64,000 bases of DNA from Strigamia acuminata (GCA_949358305.1 OX442320.1:4418259-4482258), one strand, 5' to 3'; counted from the first letter of the stretch, positions 53,701 through 64,000 are shown. The notes: generated by a model from the sequence alone, not told the origin. A program made the numbers and translations.

Positions 53701-56700
53701 GGTTTCAATGAAACCTGGAATTGGATTCAGTTCTAGAACTAGTTCCAGAATCCGAAGATGACGGCCTGTTTGCACGTGGCGAAGACGTGAATCGACGAAG
53801 CCGCAAGAGTTAGGTGTCTGAAAGTTTGGAAACTGTCAGGAAACCATATTAGAAACCCCCAAACCAAGTTTCATCGTAATCCGAGCGACTTATTGTACAC
53901 ATCGGACACTTTAACGTTGAAATCCCATAAGGATACACCGCGAGTGAGAAAACTCCAGTATTTGTTCGAACAATAAAAGGATTGAACAATAAAGTTGGTG
54001 GATAATGTTTTTAATGTCCTCTGCGAGAGGTATATATATTTTTTAATATTTGTAATATGAGGAAGTAGTTTTTGATGATAACCTCTGACCCCCAACCACC
54101 CCCCCTCCCCCACACATTCACATGTAGCTGCAATTAAAGGCCACTTATGCCCTTGTAGGGTAAGGCTTTAAAAAGTATGCGTGGCAGACATGTTGGCTGA
54201 CCTCTAGTAGGGCTAAGAGAATTTAAAGTATGACATTTAGGCATAATTTTTGCTTTTCTGATTTATGATATTGTTCGTGGGAGATAAGAAAGTGAAAATT
54301 CTAATATTTACGATTGTTTTTACAAATTTATTTATCGTGTTGGAATTTTTACGACGAAGCGTTTTGCATGTTGATGCGGATAAACGTCTTAATCCCGCGT
54401 TTAAATGGCCGAGAAACGTCGGCACGAGTTTTCAGACTGATTTCAAGCGAATCGGTGCACACAGTAGGCTTACTTAGTATTAAACCTAAACAGAATTGTT
54501 GTCATGGAGATTTAACCTCTTTTGAGAATTTCTTTTTACGAGAAAACGACACCAGGTGTCGCTGCCATCGTGAAGGTTGTCCTAACCACCGGGATTGTAA
54601 ATCAAGTTTTGAAGGGAAAAAAAATTGTGTCGTTAATGGGAGTTAATGTTATTATTAAATTTGGTGTATATAAAAAATGGTAGCGTATATAAAAATAATA
54701 GAAAAAGTTGATCAATTATCCGACTATTGACATGATGGCGGCTCAATATCCACGGATGTGGTGCGTTTTTGTCTCGTGAAAGGGTTCAACGAACCACTTG
54801 TTTTAGTGTGTGGTGTTTGCTCGGAGATTAAAAAAAAGAAGTTGGGTTAGGGTTTGTTTGGGTTTGCCAACAATGCACGTCACGTTGCATCAGGATGTTG
54901 TTGATCCCTGCTGCAAATCGAAAGAAAAATGAAGTGAGGTCAAGGGTTGTTGGGGTTAAGGTTGCACTTTGTGAGGTGGTTTGAAGAAATTTCAATATGG
55001 TGGATCTGTATTGGCGTTTGATTTTTAAAGGAGATTGTTTGCAAAGGTTTTGGGCATAAAAGTTAAAATTGGCTGGGAGGTTATCACTTTTGGCTTAGAT
55101 TTTGGATTTGTATGGTGAAATTGGCTCGGGGATTGTCACTTTTGACGATTTTGCCACTTTTGACAGTTTTGTAGTTTTTGTAATTTTGTCGTTTTTGTCA
55201 ATTGAGTTTTGTAATTTTTGTCATTTTTCAAGCTTTGGTCACTTTTGTCGCTTTTGACAGTTTTGTAACTTTTGTCATTTTCCAGCTTTTGTCACTTATA
55301 ATTTTGTAGTTTTGTCGTTTTTGTCACTTGAGTTTTGTAACTTTTGTCATTTTTTAAGCCTCGGTCACTTTTGTCATTTTTTAAGCTTTGGTCACTTTTG
55401 TCGCTTTTAACAGTTTTGTAACTTTTGTGATTTTTCTAGCTTTTGTCACTTATAATTTTGTGGTTTTTGTCACTTTTGTAATATTGTAGTTTTTATCAGT
55501 TTTGTCGTTTTTGTCACTTGAGTTTTGTAACTTTTGTCATTTTTTAAGCTTTGGTCACTTTTGTCATTTTTTAAGCTTTGGTCACTTTTGTCATTTTTTA
55601 AGCTTTGGTCACTTTTGTCATTTTTTAAGCTTTGGTCACTTTTGTCATTTTTTAAGCTTTGGTCACTTTTGTCATTTTTTAAGCTTTGGTCACTTTTGTC
55701 ATTTTTTAAGCTTTGGTCACTTTTGTCATTTTTTAAGCTTTGGTCACTTTTGTCGCTTTTGACAGTTTTGTAACTTTTGTCATTTTTCAAGCTTTCGTCA
55801 GTTTAGTTGCTTTTGTCACTTGTCACTTTTGTTGATTTTGTCGCTTTTGTTGTTTTTGTCACTTTTGTAATTATTATTTTATTTTTTTAGGCTGTTTTGT
55901 TTTACGAGAATTTGCTGGAGAAACTGCAAGAGAAATATGGATTCCATTTGCCTACTTTTCTCGATTCCGAAGCGGTTAGGCCTAAAATGCAGATTCTGGT
56001 GAAGAAGGCACTGATGAGCGCGCAGAAGATGATCATTTCGCTGGGCGATCTAGCCCGGTACAAGGAACTGGCCAACGACACCGCAAACTACAAAAAAGCT
56101 AAGAAGTAAGTAGCGAGTCGAGTTTGGTTAGCGAGTTTATTCACGTTATTTGAGCATTATTAGGCCTAACGGCGGAATTTGAATGAGTTTTGACGATTTG
56201 TTTTGTTTAATTTCAGTCTGTACATGAAAGCGCAGCAACTAGCGCCGAAAAATGGCCGCCCGTACAACCAGTTGGCCATTTTGGCTTTATACGAGGTGAG
56301 TTTTGTTTTATTTTGTTATTGATTTACGCGACGTTTAGTAATGATTCATAAAAATCATAAATTTGACACGGAGGAAAGCGAAAGAGCTGTTTGACGTCAT
56401 AAATGTGGCATTGACCTCTGGTGAGAAAAAGAGGAATGTTAAATGCATTTGATTCGAGTTGGCCTAATGTCGTGACTTAAATACTGCAATCTGGAGATGG
56501 AGGAGGAACCTGGAAAAGGGTTACACTTGGTGGGGTTAAACAAAAAAGGAGATGGAAATGTATTTTTGGGATTTGTTACGCTCAAATTGGAATTTAAGTT
56601 GAAGGTGGGGAGGTGGAGAGGTTGCACATGGCGGATGGAATTTTTTTGCATTTTTATTTATTCGTTTTGTGGCGATTGGGTTTTTAGAGGGAAAATTGAA

Positions 56701-59700
56701 TTTTGTGCAAAACGGGTTGGAGTTTTACGCTTTTAAGGGGAATGGATTTAATTTTTGCAGTTTTTGTTCATCAAATTTTAGTTTTTGTAGTTTTTGCTCG
56801 TAAAATTTTAGTTTTTGTAGTTTTTGCTTTTAAATTTTTGTTTTTGTAGGTTTTGCAGGGTTTTTTTTTTTTTTACACTTTTTACGGGAAAAGTTAATTT
56901 TTAGAGAGAAAATGTTATTTTTTTCACTTTTTTTACAGAAAAAATTCGGTTTTTACACTAACCTAGAAAAATTCAGTTTTTACACTTTTTACTAGAAAAA
57001 ATTCAGTTTTTACACTTTTTACTAGTGAAAATTCACTTTTTACATTTTTTACTAGACAAAATTCAATTTTTACTAGACAAAATTCAGTTTTTATACTTTT
57101 ACTAGACAAAATTCAGTTTTTACACTTTTTACTAGACAAAATTCAGTTTTTACACTTTTTACTAGGAAAAATTCAGTTTTTACACTTTTTACTAGACAAA
57201 ATTCAATTTTTACTAGACAAAATTCAATTTTTACTAGACAAAATTCAATTTTTACTAGACAAAATTCAGTTTTTATACTTTTTATTAGACAAAATTCAGT
57301 TTTTACATTTTTTACTAGACAAAATTCAGTTTTGACACTTTTTACTAGACAAAATTCAGTTTTTATACTTTTATTAGACAAAATTCAGTTTTTACACTTT
57401 TTACTAGACAAAATTCAGTTTTTACACTTTTTACTAGTGAAAATTCACTTTTTACATTTTTTACTAGACAAAACTCAGTTTTTACACTTATTACTAGACA
57501 AAATTTAGTTTTTACACTTTTTACTAGGAAAAATTCAGTTTTTACACTTTTTACTAGTGAAAATTCAGTTTTTACACTTTTTACTAGACAAAATTCAGTT
57601 TTTATACTTTTACTAGACAAAATTCAGTTTTTACACTTTTTACTAGACAAAATTCAGTTTTTACACAGTTTTTACACTTTTTACTAGACAAAATTCAGTT
57701 TTTACACTTTTTATTAGACAAAATTCAGTTTTTACATTTTTTACTAGACAAAATTCAATTTTTACTAGACAAAATTCAGTTTTTATACTTTTACTAGACA
57801 AAATTCAGTTTTTACACTTTTTACTAGACAAAATTCAGTTTTTACACAGTTTTTACACTTTTTACTAGACAAAATTCAGTTTTTACACAGTTTTTACACT
57901 TTTTACTAGACAAAATTCAGTTTTTACACTTTTTATTAGACAAAATTCAGTTTTTACACTTTTTACTAGACAAAATTCAGTTTTTACACAGTTTTTACAC
58001 TTTTTACTAGACAAAATTCAGTTTTTACACTTTTTATTAGACAAAATTCAGTTTTTACACTTTTTACTAGACAAAATTCAGTTTTTACACTTTTTACTAG
58101 ACAAAATTCAGTTTTTACACAGTTTTTACACTTTTTACTAGACAAAATTCAGTTTTTACACTTTTTATTAGACAAAATTCAGTTTTTACACTTTTTACTA
58201 GACAAAATTCAGTTTTTACACAGTTTTTACACTTTTTACTAGACAAAATTCAGTTTTTACACAGTTTTTACACTTTTTATTAGACAAAATTCAGTTTTTA
58301 CACTTTTTACTAGACAAAATTCAGTTTTTACATTTTTTACTAGACAAAATTCAGTTTTGACCCTTTTTACTAGACAAAATTCAGTTTTTACACACACACA
58401 CAAAAATGGCTTTAAATTATCTGTTTTAAACATTTTTAATTTTGGGCTATATGCATTTGCACCATTTTCAGATTATAGTTCTGAAAATGGTGGAGGGCTT
58501 CATGATTTTGGCTTGAAACAAATTTGTCGCAATTTTATTGACAAAAAAAGACAATCAATTCCCCTTAAAAAACAGAGAAATACAAAAAATGCCAAAATCT
58601 CCATTGTCATAAACCGTGGGAATTACCACCAGGGGTCCTCTTAAAACGTGTGCTCGCCCCTCCATCTTTGTCAACGACGACAAAGATGGCGACATCACCA
58701 CCAACAATTCCGTCGTGTAATTTACGACCCTCGAGTCGCGAACTCCGACCTAAAATCGCCTCATTTACTGATTTATCGCCAATGCCAACACATTTTTACC
58801 TCAAATAAGAAATAACAATTCATTTAATCAATTTTTTCCGCAACTTTCAGCGCCGTAAACTAGACGCAGTTTACCACTACATGCGCAGTCTATTGGCAAG
58901 CAATCCATTTTTATCCGCCAAGGAAGGACTCAATCAGGTTTTCGACGAAGCCAAGAAAAAGGTATAAATGGAAAATTATGACGTAATTCAGCTTGGCTCC
59001 GCCCACGATTAGAAAACTACAAATTAACAATGTTGTAATGTTATTTTGCAATGGTTTTTCTCATAGAGGGCGGCGGCCATTGTTGCGATCACATGATTGT
59101 ATCAGCTGACTTTTTCTAAAGGTTTATTGACGGGTTTGAGTCGATAGTAGTGGATCCACGACTGGGTCGTAGACTATTATTTAGACGTTGTATAAAGTGA
59201 ATACCGTATTGTCTCGATTAAGAGTCGCTCTCGTTTTGTAGCCGCCTTCGAATAGTAGCCACGGTGGTTTGAAATAAGAGCCGCCCTTGAATAGTACAGT
59301 CGAAACTCTTTATAACGAATCGAAGGGACTTTAAAAATCTATTCGTTATAACGAAAACCAAACCAAACCGGCCATTTTCAGGTAATCGTTATGTCGATAA
59401 TTCGTTATACCGCGATTCGTTATAAAGAGTTTCGACTGTAGTACAGCTACTATTCGAGGGCTTTTGTAACCAAACAGGAAGCGGTTAATGAAACATTCGT
59501 GGATGATGGTGGTTATTTAGATAGAATTTTTTTTAAAAAAAGTGAAATTTTAATGGAAAAAATTAAAATTTTGCTGAGGAAAATAAAATTTTAATGAAAA
59601 AAGTGAAATTTTAATGGAAAAAAGTGAAATTTCAATGAAAAATTGAAATTTTAATCAAAAGAATTGAAATTTTAATCAAAAGAATTGAAATTTCAATCAA

Positions 59701-62668
59701 AAAAAGAAAATTTTAATGGAAAAAGCAAAATTTTAATTAAAAAAATTGAAATTTCACTGAGGAAAATATAATTTTAATGAAAAAAATGGAAATTTTAATG
59801 GAAAAAAGTGAAATTTTAATGAAAAAATGGAAATTTCAATGAAAAAAGTGAAATTTTAATGGAAAAAAGTGAAATTTTAATGAAAAAATGGAAATTTCAA
59901 TGAAAAAAGTGAAATTTTAATGAAAAAAATGGAAATTACAATGAAAAAAAGTGAAATTTCAATAAAAAAAATGGAAATTTTAATGGAAAAAAATGAAATT
60001 TTAATGAAAAATTGAAATTTTACTAAAAAAATAAAATTTTAATGAAAAAAGTGAAATTTTAATGAAAAAAAGTGAAATTTCAATGAAAATATTGAAATTT
60101 TAATCAAAAGAATTGAAATTTCAATCAAAAAAAGAAAATTTCAATGGAAAAAGCAAAATTTTAATTAAAAAAATTGAAATTTCAATCAAAATATGGTAAA
60201 CAATTGTAATAAGAGCCGCGAGAAAATACAGTACTAACGTGCATTGCATTCTGCGAAAAACGAACGAAAAAATACAAAACTTTCGGCCATTTTGTATTTT
60301 TTTGTCCGTCAAGGCCGCGCAAGGCCATTTTGTCAGTCGGATGATAAATGACGTAATGTTTTTGATTAAAAAACACGTGTTGAACAAAACCGCAGTTGCG
60401 TTTATGCTGATTAACGCTGACTGATGAGTTGTGCTTAACCCACTTGACGTTTTATTTATTTCTTTTTTTTTTTCCTCTTTTGGAGAAGTGAAAATTCTTT
60501 TGCTTCAAGGATTACTGCAATGGCGTCATAATTTGAGCCGCGATCACGTTTGATTAAATGTTATGACATTTGGAAGTGAATTGGACGGATGTGATGTCAT
60601 TGTTAAACAACAGCTCGTTATGATGTCATTGTTGTGGTTTTTAATTTTAAAAAATAAAAATAAATTAATTTTTTTGTATAATTTTTTTTTTTAGTATGAA
60701 CAAGTGGAGAAACGCAGACAAGAATGCCAAAATGCAAAAGTGGTGAAGGAAAAGAAGAAGGGCGGACCGGAGCGGGAGGAAGTGTGGGTTCTGCCGGACG
60801 GAGGGTTGGCCGTTAATAGCGAAAACTCGGACGATGATAGTTATGATGATCTCAGCAAGTTGTCCACTGTTGACGTGAGTTTTGTCGTGGTTTTTTGTTT
60901 TTTTTTCAATGATGATATTAGTGGGAAAATGCATTGGGTCTAAGATTGTATTTTTCTGTCTAAAATTGAAGATAATAGGGGGAAAGTGCATTTTTTGGGT
61001 CTAAGATTGTATTACTCTGTCTAAAATTGAATTATTCAGCAGGGATTTGCATTTTTCTGTTTAAATTTGCATTTTTCTGTTTGAAATTGCATTGTTCTGC
61101 ACGGATTTGCATTTTTTTTTGTTTAAAATTGCATTTTATTTTATGTTTATTTGTATTTTTTGTTTGGAATTGCATTTTTTGTGCCTAGAAGTGTATTGTC
61201 TGTCTATGAAATGCATTTCCTGTCGGTAATATTCTTTTTTCTGTCGGTTGAATACATTTTACTGTTGATGGAATACATTTTCTGTGGATAAAATAAATTT
61301 TTCTGTCTTTTAAATGCATTTATCTGTCTATAAATGGCAAGTTTAGGAAGAAGAATGAAATTTTAGATGGACAAAACCTAATTTTAGGTAGAAAAACCCA
61401 TTTTAGGCAGAAAAATCCCATTTTCAGCAGAAAAATCCCATTTTCAGCAGAAAAATCCCATTTTCAGCAGAAAAATCCCATTTTCAGCAGAAAAATCCCA
61501 TTTTCAGCAGAAAAATCCCATTTTCAGCAGAAAAATCCCATTTTCAGCAGAAAAATCCCATTTTAAGCAGGAAAATCCAATTTTAGGCAGAAAGATTCCA
61601 TTTTAGGCAGATAAATCCCATTTTAAGCAGGAACATCTAATTTTAAGCAGGAAAATCCAATTTTAGGCAGAAAGATCCCATTTTGGGCAGAAAAATCCCA
61701 TTTAAGCAAAAAATCCCATTTTAGGCAGAAAAATTCCATTTTACGCAGAAAAATCCCATTTTAGGCAAAAAAATCTCATTTTAGGCAGAAAAATTCATTT
61801 TTTAGACAGAAAAATGCATTTTTTAGACAGAAGAAAAATGCATTTTTTAGGCAGAAAAATTCATTTTTTAGACAGAAAAATGCATTTTTTAGACAGAAGA
61901 AAAATGCATTTTTTAGACAGAAGAAAAATGCATTTTTTAGACAGAAGAAAAATGCATTTTTTAGGCAGAAAAATTCATTTTTTAGACAGAAAAATGCATT
62001 TTTTAGACAGAAAAAAAATGCATTTTTTAGACACACAAAGGCATTTTGTTGCCTAAAATTAAAATTGCACCTTTTCCTTAAAATTGCACTTTTTTTCTAA
62101 AAATTTAATATTTTTTGTGCCTAAAACTGAATTTTTATGCACTTTTGAAGAAAACCTACCACTCTTTTGTCCCATAAATCCGTGTTTTGCAAAAACCTTT
62201 TCAACGGTGCCCAAACCTTTGCATTGTAAACTTTCCTGAAATAGAGCATAAACTTTTCCGAAGTCGTTCCCACTCGAAATTCCAGCGGGGAAAGAAGTGT
62301 TGAAACAAAAGTCAGGTCTTGTCCATCTATTATTGTACCGATGTAACACGGGGGGTGACCGCCAGGAGGTAGACACATGGTTTTATCGCCCAAATTAGTC
62401 AAGCAAGACGTGTATTCTTTCTCCGACAAGACTAACTACTGTGAAACCATTTGCAAAACACGAGAACAAAAGCATGGGAGGTGAAAGGTGATCAGACATG
62501 ATGGTTAAGCTGCGGCTCCTGTTGCTATAAACAACTGGCACGAACCCCTTTTATCACTGCTTCGCTGTACAAATCTCCACTTATTATTCTTTTATTGTCG
62601 TTTCAGCTCAACAAGAAGTTCATCTTAAGTTTTCTTCATGCTCACGGACGGCTATTGACCAAAATAGA
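44727..62668 (+). CDS. SMG6: SMG6/EST1A, nonsense-mediated decay factor, 5' ten coding exons (partial, continues right)
   Basis: Coding exons are 44727-44829, 45102-45656, 46638-47481, 47552-47674, 48846-49035, 55891-56105, 56217-56295, 58851-58961, 60695-60874 and 62607-62668. Every junction is GT-AG and the phases agree throughout (about 820 residues). Exons 1-3 encode a long basic, disordered N-terminus, where SMG6 proteins carry exon-junction-complex-binding motifs. Exons 4-8 give the 14-3-3-like/TPR region, with DTANYKKAKNLYMKAQQLAP, NGRPYNQLAILALY and RRKLDAVYHYMRSLLASNP. Exon 10 gives LNKKFILSFLHAHGRL. In animals SMG6 cleaves mRNAs near premature stops through a C-terminal PIN domain, which lies beyond this window. 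A foreign LTR element starts about 110 bp after exon 10. Confidence 0.95.
46165..46400. repeat. About 30-bp minisatellite in SMG6 intron 2
   Basis: Degenerate tandem units with the core AAAATGCAAGAAAAATTGCAC. The rest of the intron (45657-46637) is AT-rich without a gene. Confidence 0.8.
47765..48170 (+). repeat. 30-bp minisatellite in SMG6 intron 4, forward array
   Basis: Units built on TCATTTTAGACATCTTTTTT followed by GAGTTTTCG. Confidence 0.85.
48180..48575 (-). repeat. Same minisatellite family in inverted orientation
   Basis: Units built on GATGTCTAAAATGAAGAAAA then AGCGATAAAA. The reverse complement contains TTCATTTTAGACATC, the core of the forward array immediately to the left, so the two arrays form a large inverted repeat with its centre at about 48175. 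Confidence 0.85.
49614..50254. mobile_element. MITE with 8-bp target duplication, long copy (641 bp)
   Basis: Ends are CGAGGGGGTAGCCAAT and, inverted, CGAGGGAGTAGCCAAT. They are flanked by perfect 8-bp duplications GTGTATAT (49606-49613, 50255-50262). The interior is a tandem of GATTTCCAGGATTTC-like units that extends the same subterminal sequence as the short copy at 52974. An 8-bp duplication fits hAT- or P-type transposases. No coding capacity. Confidence 0.85.
50688..50868. repeat. Dispersed repeat related to 19133-19290 and 16165-16205
   Basis: The first part resembles 19133-19290. The last 45 bases (CACACAAACGTTC then TTAAATAAAAACCTTTAAAA) resemble the repeat end next to the NSRP1 fragments at 16165-16205 and 35583-35625. 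Family unknown. Confidence 0.5.
52807..52850. mobile_element. Pogo-like MITE, single end only
   Basis: GGTTGAAACTCTTTATAACA followed by CGATATAACGAATACC matches one terminus of the element at 59297. The other end is not evident. Confidence 0.5.
52974..53289. mobile_element. MITE with 8-bp target duplication, short copy (316 bp)
   Basis: Same family as 49614-50254. The ends CGAGGGGGTAGCCA and (inverted) CGAGGGAGTAGCCA are flanked by the perfect 8-bp duplication CCGAAAAC (52966-52973, 53290-53297). A more diverged relative of one end lies at about 53390-53448, reading on the minus strand AAGGGGATGGCCAATC. Confidence 0.85.
55140..55870. repeat. 27-bp minisatellite before SMG6 exon 6
   Basis: The core array 55540-55745 has about eight nearly perfect units of CACTTTTGTCATTTTTTAAG plus CTTTGGT. 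Flanking units are degenerate. The nine-residue repeat peptides seen in open frames here are artefacts of the 27-bp period. Confidence 0.9.
56900..58395. repeat. 30-bp minisatellite in SMG6 intron 7 (about 1.5 kb)
   Basis: Dozens of units TTTTTACTAGACAAAATTCA plus GTTTTTACAC. Some units carry an extra ACACAGTTTTT. Open frames across it are artefacts. Confidence 0.95.
59297..59438. mobile_element. Pogo/Tigger-like MITE (142 bp)
   Basis: Inverted ends CAGTCGAAACTCTTTATAAC flanked by TA (59295-59296, 59439-59440), the standard pogo/Tigger arrangement. No coding capacity. Confidence 0.9.
59540..60190. repeat. AT-rich minisatellite in SMG6 intron 8
   Basis: Irregular tandem of about 18-22-bp units based on GAAATTTTAATGAAAAAA. 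Confidence 0.8.
61390..62040. repeat. 20- to 24-bp minisatellites in SMG6 intron 9
   Basis: 61400-61560 is an almost perfect 20-bp array (AAAAATCCCATTTTCAGCAG). 61800-62040 is a related array of AAAAATGCATTTTTTAGACAG units with an optional AAGA insert. Confidence 0.9.
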
Positions 62669-62779
62669 GTAAGTCTGCGACATTTGCCCGTTTAAGACGG
62701 CTCGAAACGATGTTAAATGCTCTTCTCGGCTCTTGATCTTGAATATATTTCGTGGGTTGAAACTTGTATTGCCAATATT

Positions 62780-63054
62780 GTTGATACTATTGTGGAGTTT
62801 TGGGGTTTCGACAGGCGACAACGGTCGCCAGAGGGCGGGCGGACATATGCGAATATGTCCGATAGACGTTTTGGGGGTAGACAGCCAATTGGGGGCTGTT
62901 CCTTGTGGTCAGCCAATCAGGGCTGACCAGTCTCATATTTAAATGTAATAATTTGTAATAAAGATCACTTTGAATTTTAACAAGCTAGTGTGTGCGTCGC
63001 GGACCAGCGGGTCCGCCATTTTGTTTATTTGGAGTCAGCTTTAATAAGTTTACA
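62780..63054 (+). mobile_element. 5' LTR of a second Gypsy-type element (left edge uncertain)
   Basis: The right edge is placed at TTTACA (63049-63054). It is followed by TCAGAAGTGGGAT, the core of the common tRNA-Leu-type primer site of Gypsy elements. AATAAAG lies at about 62958. The left edge could not be proved because the 3' LTR is outside the window. The sequence contains five short perfect stem-loops (listed under findings). Confidence 0.65.
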
Positions 63055-63243
63055 TCAGAAGTGGGATAGACGAATTCGATGCGACGATAAAGTAGACGAA
63101 AGTAGACGAAAGTAGAAGGCGATTGTTTTCGGCGGCAGAAGCGAAATTCGGGTAGCAAATAGCGCGTGGACGGTTCGGGAATCAAGAGACGATTCGCTGG
63201 GATAAACACGTGTTACGAGGGTTAGCCGAATTACGAAGAAGAA

Positions 63244-64000
63244 ATGGCCGAGATCAAAGCAGTCGTAGAGAAGATCGAGCGTGGAGAATTTCCAAGCGGA
63301 GTTGAGTGGGAGATGTTAAGAGTAAAAGATCTGAAACCACTATTAGCAGAGCGGAACATTGCATCGCCGAGGATAAAATGCAAAATGTTGACCGCATTAC
63401 GAGCAGCTGTAGCTACGGAACTAGGGATCGTAGACGAAGAAGACGACGAAGAAGAAGAAGAGAAAGACGAAGAGAAAGTAGAAGACAACGATCCGGAGAT
63501 AGAAGAAAACCCACCGGTACAAGCGACGACGAACGGCGGATTTAGTGCGGATCAAGTACAAGAGATGATGAAGCAAATGATGGCGACGATGCTAGCGATG
63601 CAGACGAAACCAGAGGCGCCAAAAGAGCCGAAGGAAGTGAAAAACGCGCCGAAACTGCCACGATTTTCGGGAGACCAGAACGAGTTGCGGACAACGACGC
63701 AGTGGTTAGCGGACGTTCACGAATACGCGAAAGAATACAAGTGGACGAACGCAACCAAAGTAACGACGGCGGCGGCGGCGTTGGATGGTCCGGCGAAGGT
63801 ATGGCACGAAAATTCCGGAACGACGATACGGAAATTTGACGCGTGGGAGGCCGAGTTGAAGAAGAATTTTCCGGATCAACGACTAACATACGACGAGAAA
63901 GAAAGGTTGATTCGGGCACCGCAGAAGAACGACGAGACGGCCGAAACCTATTTACGACGGAAATGGGCCACGTGCGAAAAGTTGGGAATGACGATCGGGG
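63244..64000 (+). CDS. gag: Gag of the second Gypsy-type element (partial, runs off the window)
   Basis: ATG at 63244 starts 252 visible codons with no stop. Residues about 25-60 (LRVKDLKPLLAERNIASPRIKCKMLTAL) resemble a SAP-type helix-extension-helix motif. Residues 63-100 are very acidic (DEEDDEEEEEKDEEK). From about residue 135 a capsid-type domain follows (KLPRFSGDQNELRTTTQWL, AAALDGPAKVWHENS, FDAWEAELKKNFPD, ETYLRRKWATCEKLG). This order and the F-S-G-D...W pattern are typical of Gypsy Gag. The element is in the same orientation as SMG6 and unrelated in sequence to the 14-kb element. Confidence 0.85.
   Translation, partial: MAEIKAVVEKIERGEFPSGVEWEMLRVKDLKPLLAERNIASPRIKCKMLTALRAAVATELGIVDEEDDEEEEEKDEEKVEDNDPEIEENPPVQATTNGGFSADQVQEMMKQMMATMLAMQTKPEAPKEPKEVKNAPKLPRFSGDQNELRTTTQWLADVHEYAKEYKWTNATKVTTAAAALDGPAKVWHENSGTTIRKFDAWEAELKKNFPDQRLTYDEKERLIRAPQKNDETAETYLRRKWATCEKLGMTIG

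Larger units (their letters stand above)
49036..55890 (+). other. SMG6 intron 5 (6.86 kb), no nested gene seen
   Basis: The intron is bounded by GAG/GTAGGT and TTTTTTTAG. It holds two copies of an 8-bp-TSD MITE, a pogo-like end, a dispersed repeat (50688-50868), a 27-bp minisatellite (55140-55870) and otherwise AT-rich sequence. Short frames within it show no recognisable protein. Confidence 0.85.
59204..60231. mobile_element. Non-autonomous TA-flanked element with nested pogo MITE
   Basis: Left terminus TACCGTATTGTCTCG at 59202 and, inverted, right terminus TACTGTATTTTCTCG ending at 60233, with TA on each side. The interior holds a pogo-like MITE (59297-59438) and an AT-rich tandem array (59540-60190, units like GAAATTTTAATGAAAAAAGT). 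The terminus resembles the start of the host repeat at 19411. Confidence 0.5.

Noticed and set aside
55470-55790. Open frames with nine-residue repeats on both strands
   Set aside because: Produced by a 27-bp minisatellite whose period is a multiple of three and which lacks stops; intronic.
57091-57620. Minus-strand frames with ten-residue KTEFCLVKSV repeats
   Set aside because: Artefact of the 30-bp minisatellite in SMG6 intron 7.
61776-62056. Repetitive frames rich in CLKNAFF or HFLDRK
   Set aside because: Artefact of the intronic minisatellite array.

Overview
The window is nuclear DNA from an invertebrate animal. Three things show this: two conserved animal genes with GT-AG introns (NSRP1 and SMG6), metazoan-type Gypsy LTR retrotransposons, and AT-rich non-coding DNA full of MITEs and minisatellites. 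The phylum cannot be fixed from the sequence. Very short introns (58 bp in a peptide gene) beside repeat-filled long ones, an actinoporin-like gene and cystine-knot-type peptides would fit several arthropod or other invertebrate lineages.

Positions 1-39,959 are a tandem duplication dominated by a 14.28-kb Gypsy element (copies 918-15,198 and 20,344-34,624). Each copy has 1,473-bp LTRs, a long gag with a coiled coil and an RS-rich stretch, a full pol (protease, RT, RNase H, integrase, GPY motif), and a third ORF of unknown function. The gag/pol junction carries a textbook -1 frameshift signal: a slippery AAAAAAC, a 6-nt spacer and a predicted H-type pseudoknot. The third ORF looks spliced. Its first exon would start at an ATG overlapping the pol stop (TAATG) and end at a strong donor in the same phase as the ORF3 acceptor. 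The 15.84-kb blocks 1-15,841 and 19,427-35,267 appear identical, and both carry the same single LTR difference, so they arose by copying one insertion. The flanks 15,842-18,513 and 35,268-39,959 have clearly diverged.

The diverged flanks each hold a truncated NSRP1 3' end, a 21-bp minisatellite and an intact two-exon minus-strand gene for a small secreted six-cysteine (knottin-pattern) peptide. The two peptides share a nearly identical signal region but differ strongly in the mature part. Copy B also carries a 1,891-bp solo LTR that is absent from copy A.

From 40.9 kb onward single-copy genes appear. They are an intronless actinoporin-like gene (40,948-41,520, +), NSRP1 (42,578-44,421, -, five coding exons, 399 aa) and, head-to-head with it across a roughly 305-bp shared promoter, SMG6/EST1A (44,727 to beyond 62,668, +; ten coding exons visible, PIN nuclease domain outside the window). 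Most of the long SMG6 introns carry their own 20-31-bp minisatellite. They also contain MITEs, including an apparently uncharacterised family with perfect 8-bp target duplications and pogo-like elements. After the tenth SMG6 exon a second, different Gypsy element begins (LTR about 62.78-63.05 kb, gag from 63,244) and runs off the window.
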